A stretch of DNA of 53,421 nucleotides from the NCBI GenBank assembly GCA_033297075.1, contig MU858278.1:1-53421 (forward strand). Reading direction: 5' to 3'. Position 1 is the first letter of the stretch. Each line of letters starts with the position of its first letter. The position numbers and the translations under genes were made by a program. A model generated the notes under the pieces. The model did no database searches. It was not told where the DNA came from and saw only the letters and a list, made by a program, of their open reading frames with translations. Origin of the DNA: Rhypophila decipiens (taxonomy: Eukaryota; Ascomycota; Sordariomycetes; Sordariales; Naviculisporaceae). Positions 53,181 to 53,421 of the stretch are shown one piece after another.

Positions 53181-53421
53181 CTACCACCGTGCTGCAGAGC
53201 ATGAAACGTGTGGCTTAAGCATGCCCGGATTGATGCCAAGATGCAGGAGCTCAGTGGCGAAAGGGCCAATGAGAACGACGGCTCCTATGGCGGAACCGAT
53301 GTGGAGTGCTGTGCCGCCCGCTATCAATGCCTTGAGGAACGAAAGGTGCCTTGAGGAACGAAAGGTTCTTAGAGGACGCACCGAGAGCCCCCTACCCCTC
53401 AAAGAGCCCCACATTAAGTCG
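53181..53421 (-). CDS. Possible ankyrin-repeat fragment running off the right edge
   Basis: The minus strand is open from near the right edge down to 53181. It contains GGTALHIGSAIGAV and later TELLHLGINPG, which matches the ankyrin repeat pattern (G-TALH-A---G, then LL--GA/I-P). Only one repeat is visible and it ends soon after, so this may be the end of a gene, an exon, or a remnant. A 19-bp tandem duplication overlaps it. Confidence 0.3.
   Translation of the reverse strand, partial: DLMWGSLRGRGLSVRPLRTFRSSRHLSFLKALIAGGTALHIGSAIGAVVLIGPFATELLHLGINPGMLKPHVSCSAARW
53328..53365. repeat. 19-bp perfect tandem duplication
   Basis: TGCCTTGAGGAACGAAAGG occurs twice in direct succession (53328-53346 and 53347-53365). 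Because 19 is not a multiple of three it shifts the frame of the possible ankyrin fragment. Confidence 0.95.

Overview
The window looks like nuclear DNA of a filamentous ascomycete, probably a Sordariomycete. The signs are short GT-AG introns (about 50-140 nt in most genes), CT-rich leaders with AAATG-type starts, two HET-domain genes, F-box-like genes of the fungal 2EXR type, a DUF3632-type gene, a GH10 xylanase, a CBM18 secreted protein and a Tad-like LINE with a TCCA-repeat tail. Species assignment is inference.

Layout. 1-3976: 5'-truncated (by the window edge), dead LINE. 5.1-19.6 kb: ordinary gene-rich DNA: a small secreted preproprotein, a DUF3632-type gene, a secreted protein of unknown family, a bilirubin-oxidase-like multicopper oxidase, a divergent pair of F-box-like genes, and a GH10 endoxylanase with a perfect 15-bp hairpin in intron 1. 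19.9-38 kb: accessory, repeat-rich DNA. It holds three arrays of one 22-bp minisatellite, a 257-bp foldback built from tRNA-like sequence with RIP-type changes, a 193-bp MITE-like element with 43-bp terminal inverted repeats, and two long decayed copies plus one fragment of a GIY-YIG-like gene family. One of those copies carries an internal inversion. Embedded in this zone are apparently intact genes: a HET protein, an SGNH hydrolase (possibly decaying) and a three-domain CBM18 protein. 38.5-53.4 kb: gene-rich again: an unknown 259-residue protein, a cysteine-rich defensin-like peptide, a HET gene next to an NLR-like P-loop ATPase gene on the same strand, a secreted S41-type peptidase, a multi-pass membrane protein, and a possible ankyrin fragment at the right edge.

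How the genes might work together. Three themes appear. Secreted enzymes and small proteins acting outside the cell (xylanase, multicopper oxidase, S41 peptidase, CBM18 and cysteine-rich peptides) suit a plant-litter or plant-associated life. HET and NLR-like genes suit non-self recognition. The middle third is a graveyard of mobile sequence. The best candidate for something under-described is the GIY-YIG gene family with an acidic N-terminus, a conserved intron and a lysine-rich repeat tail, found here in several broken copies beside foldback elements and minisatellites. All family calls come from motif reading without database searches.
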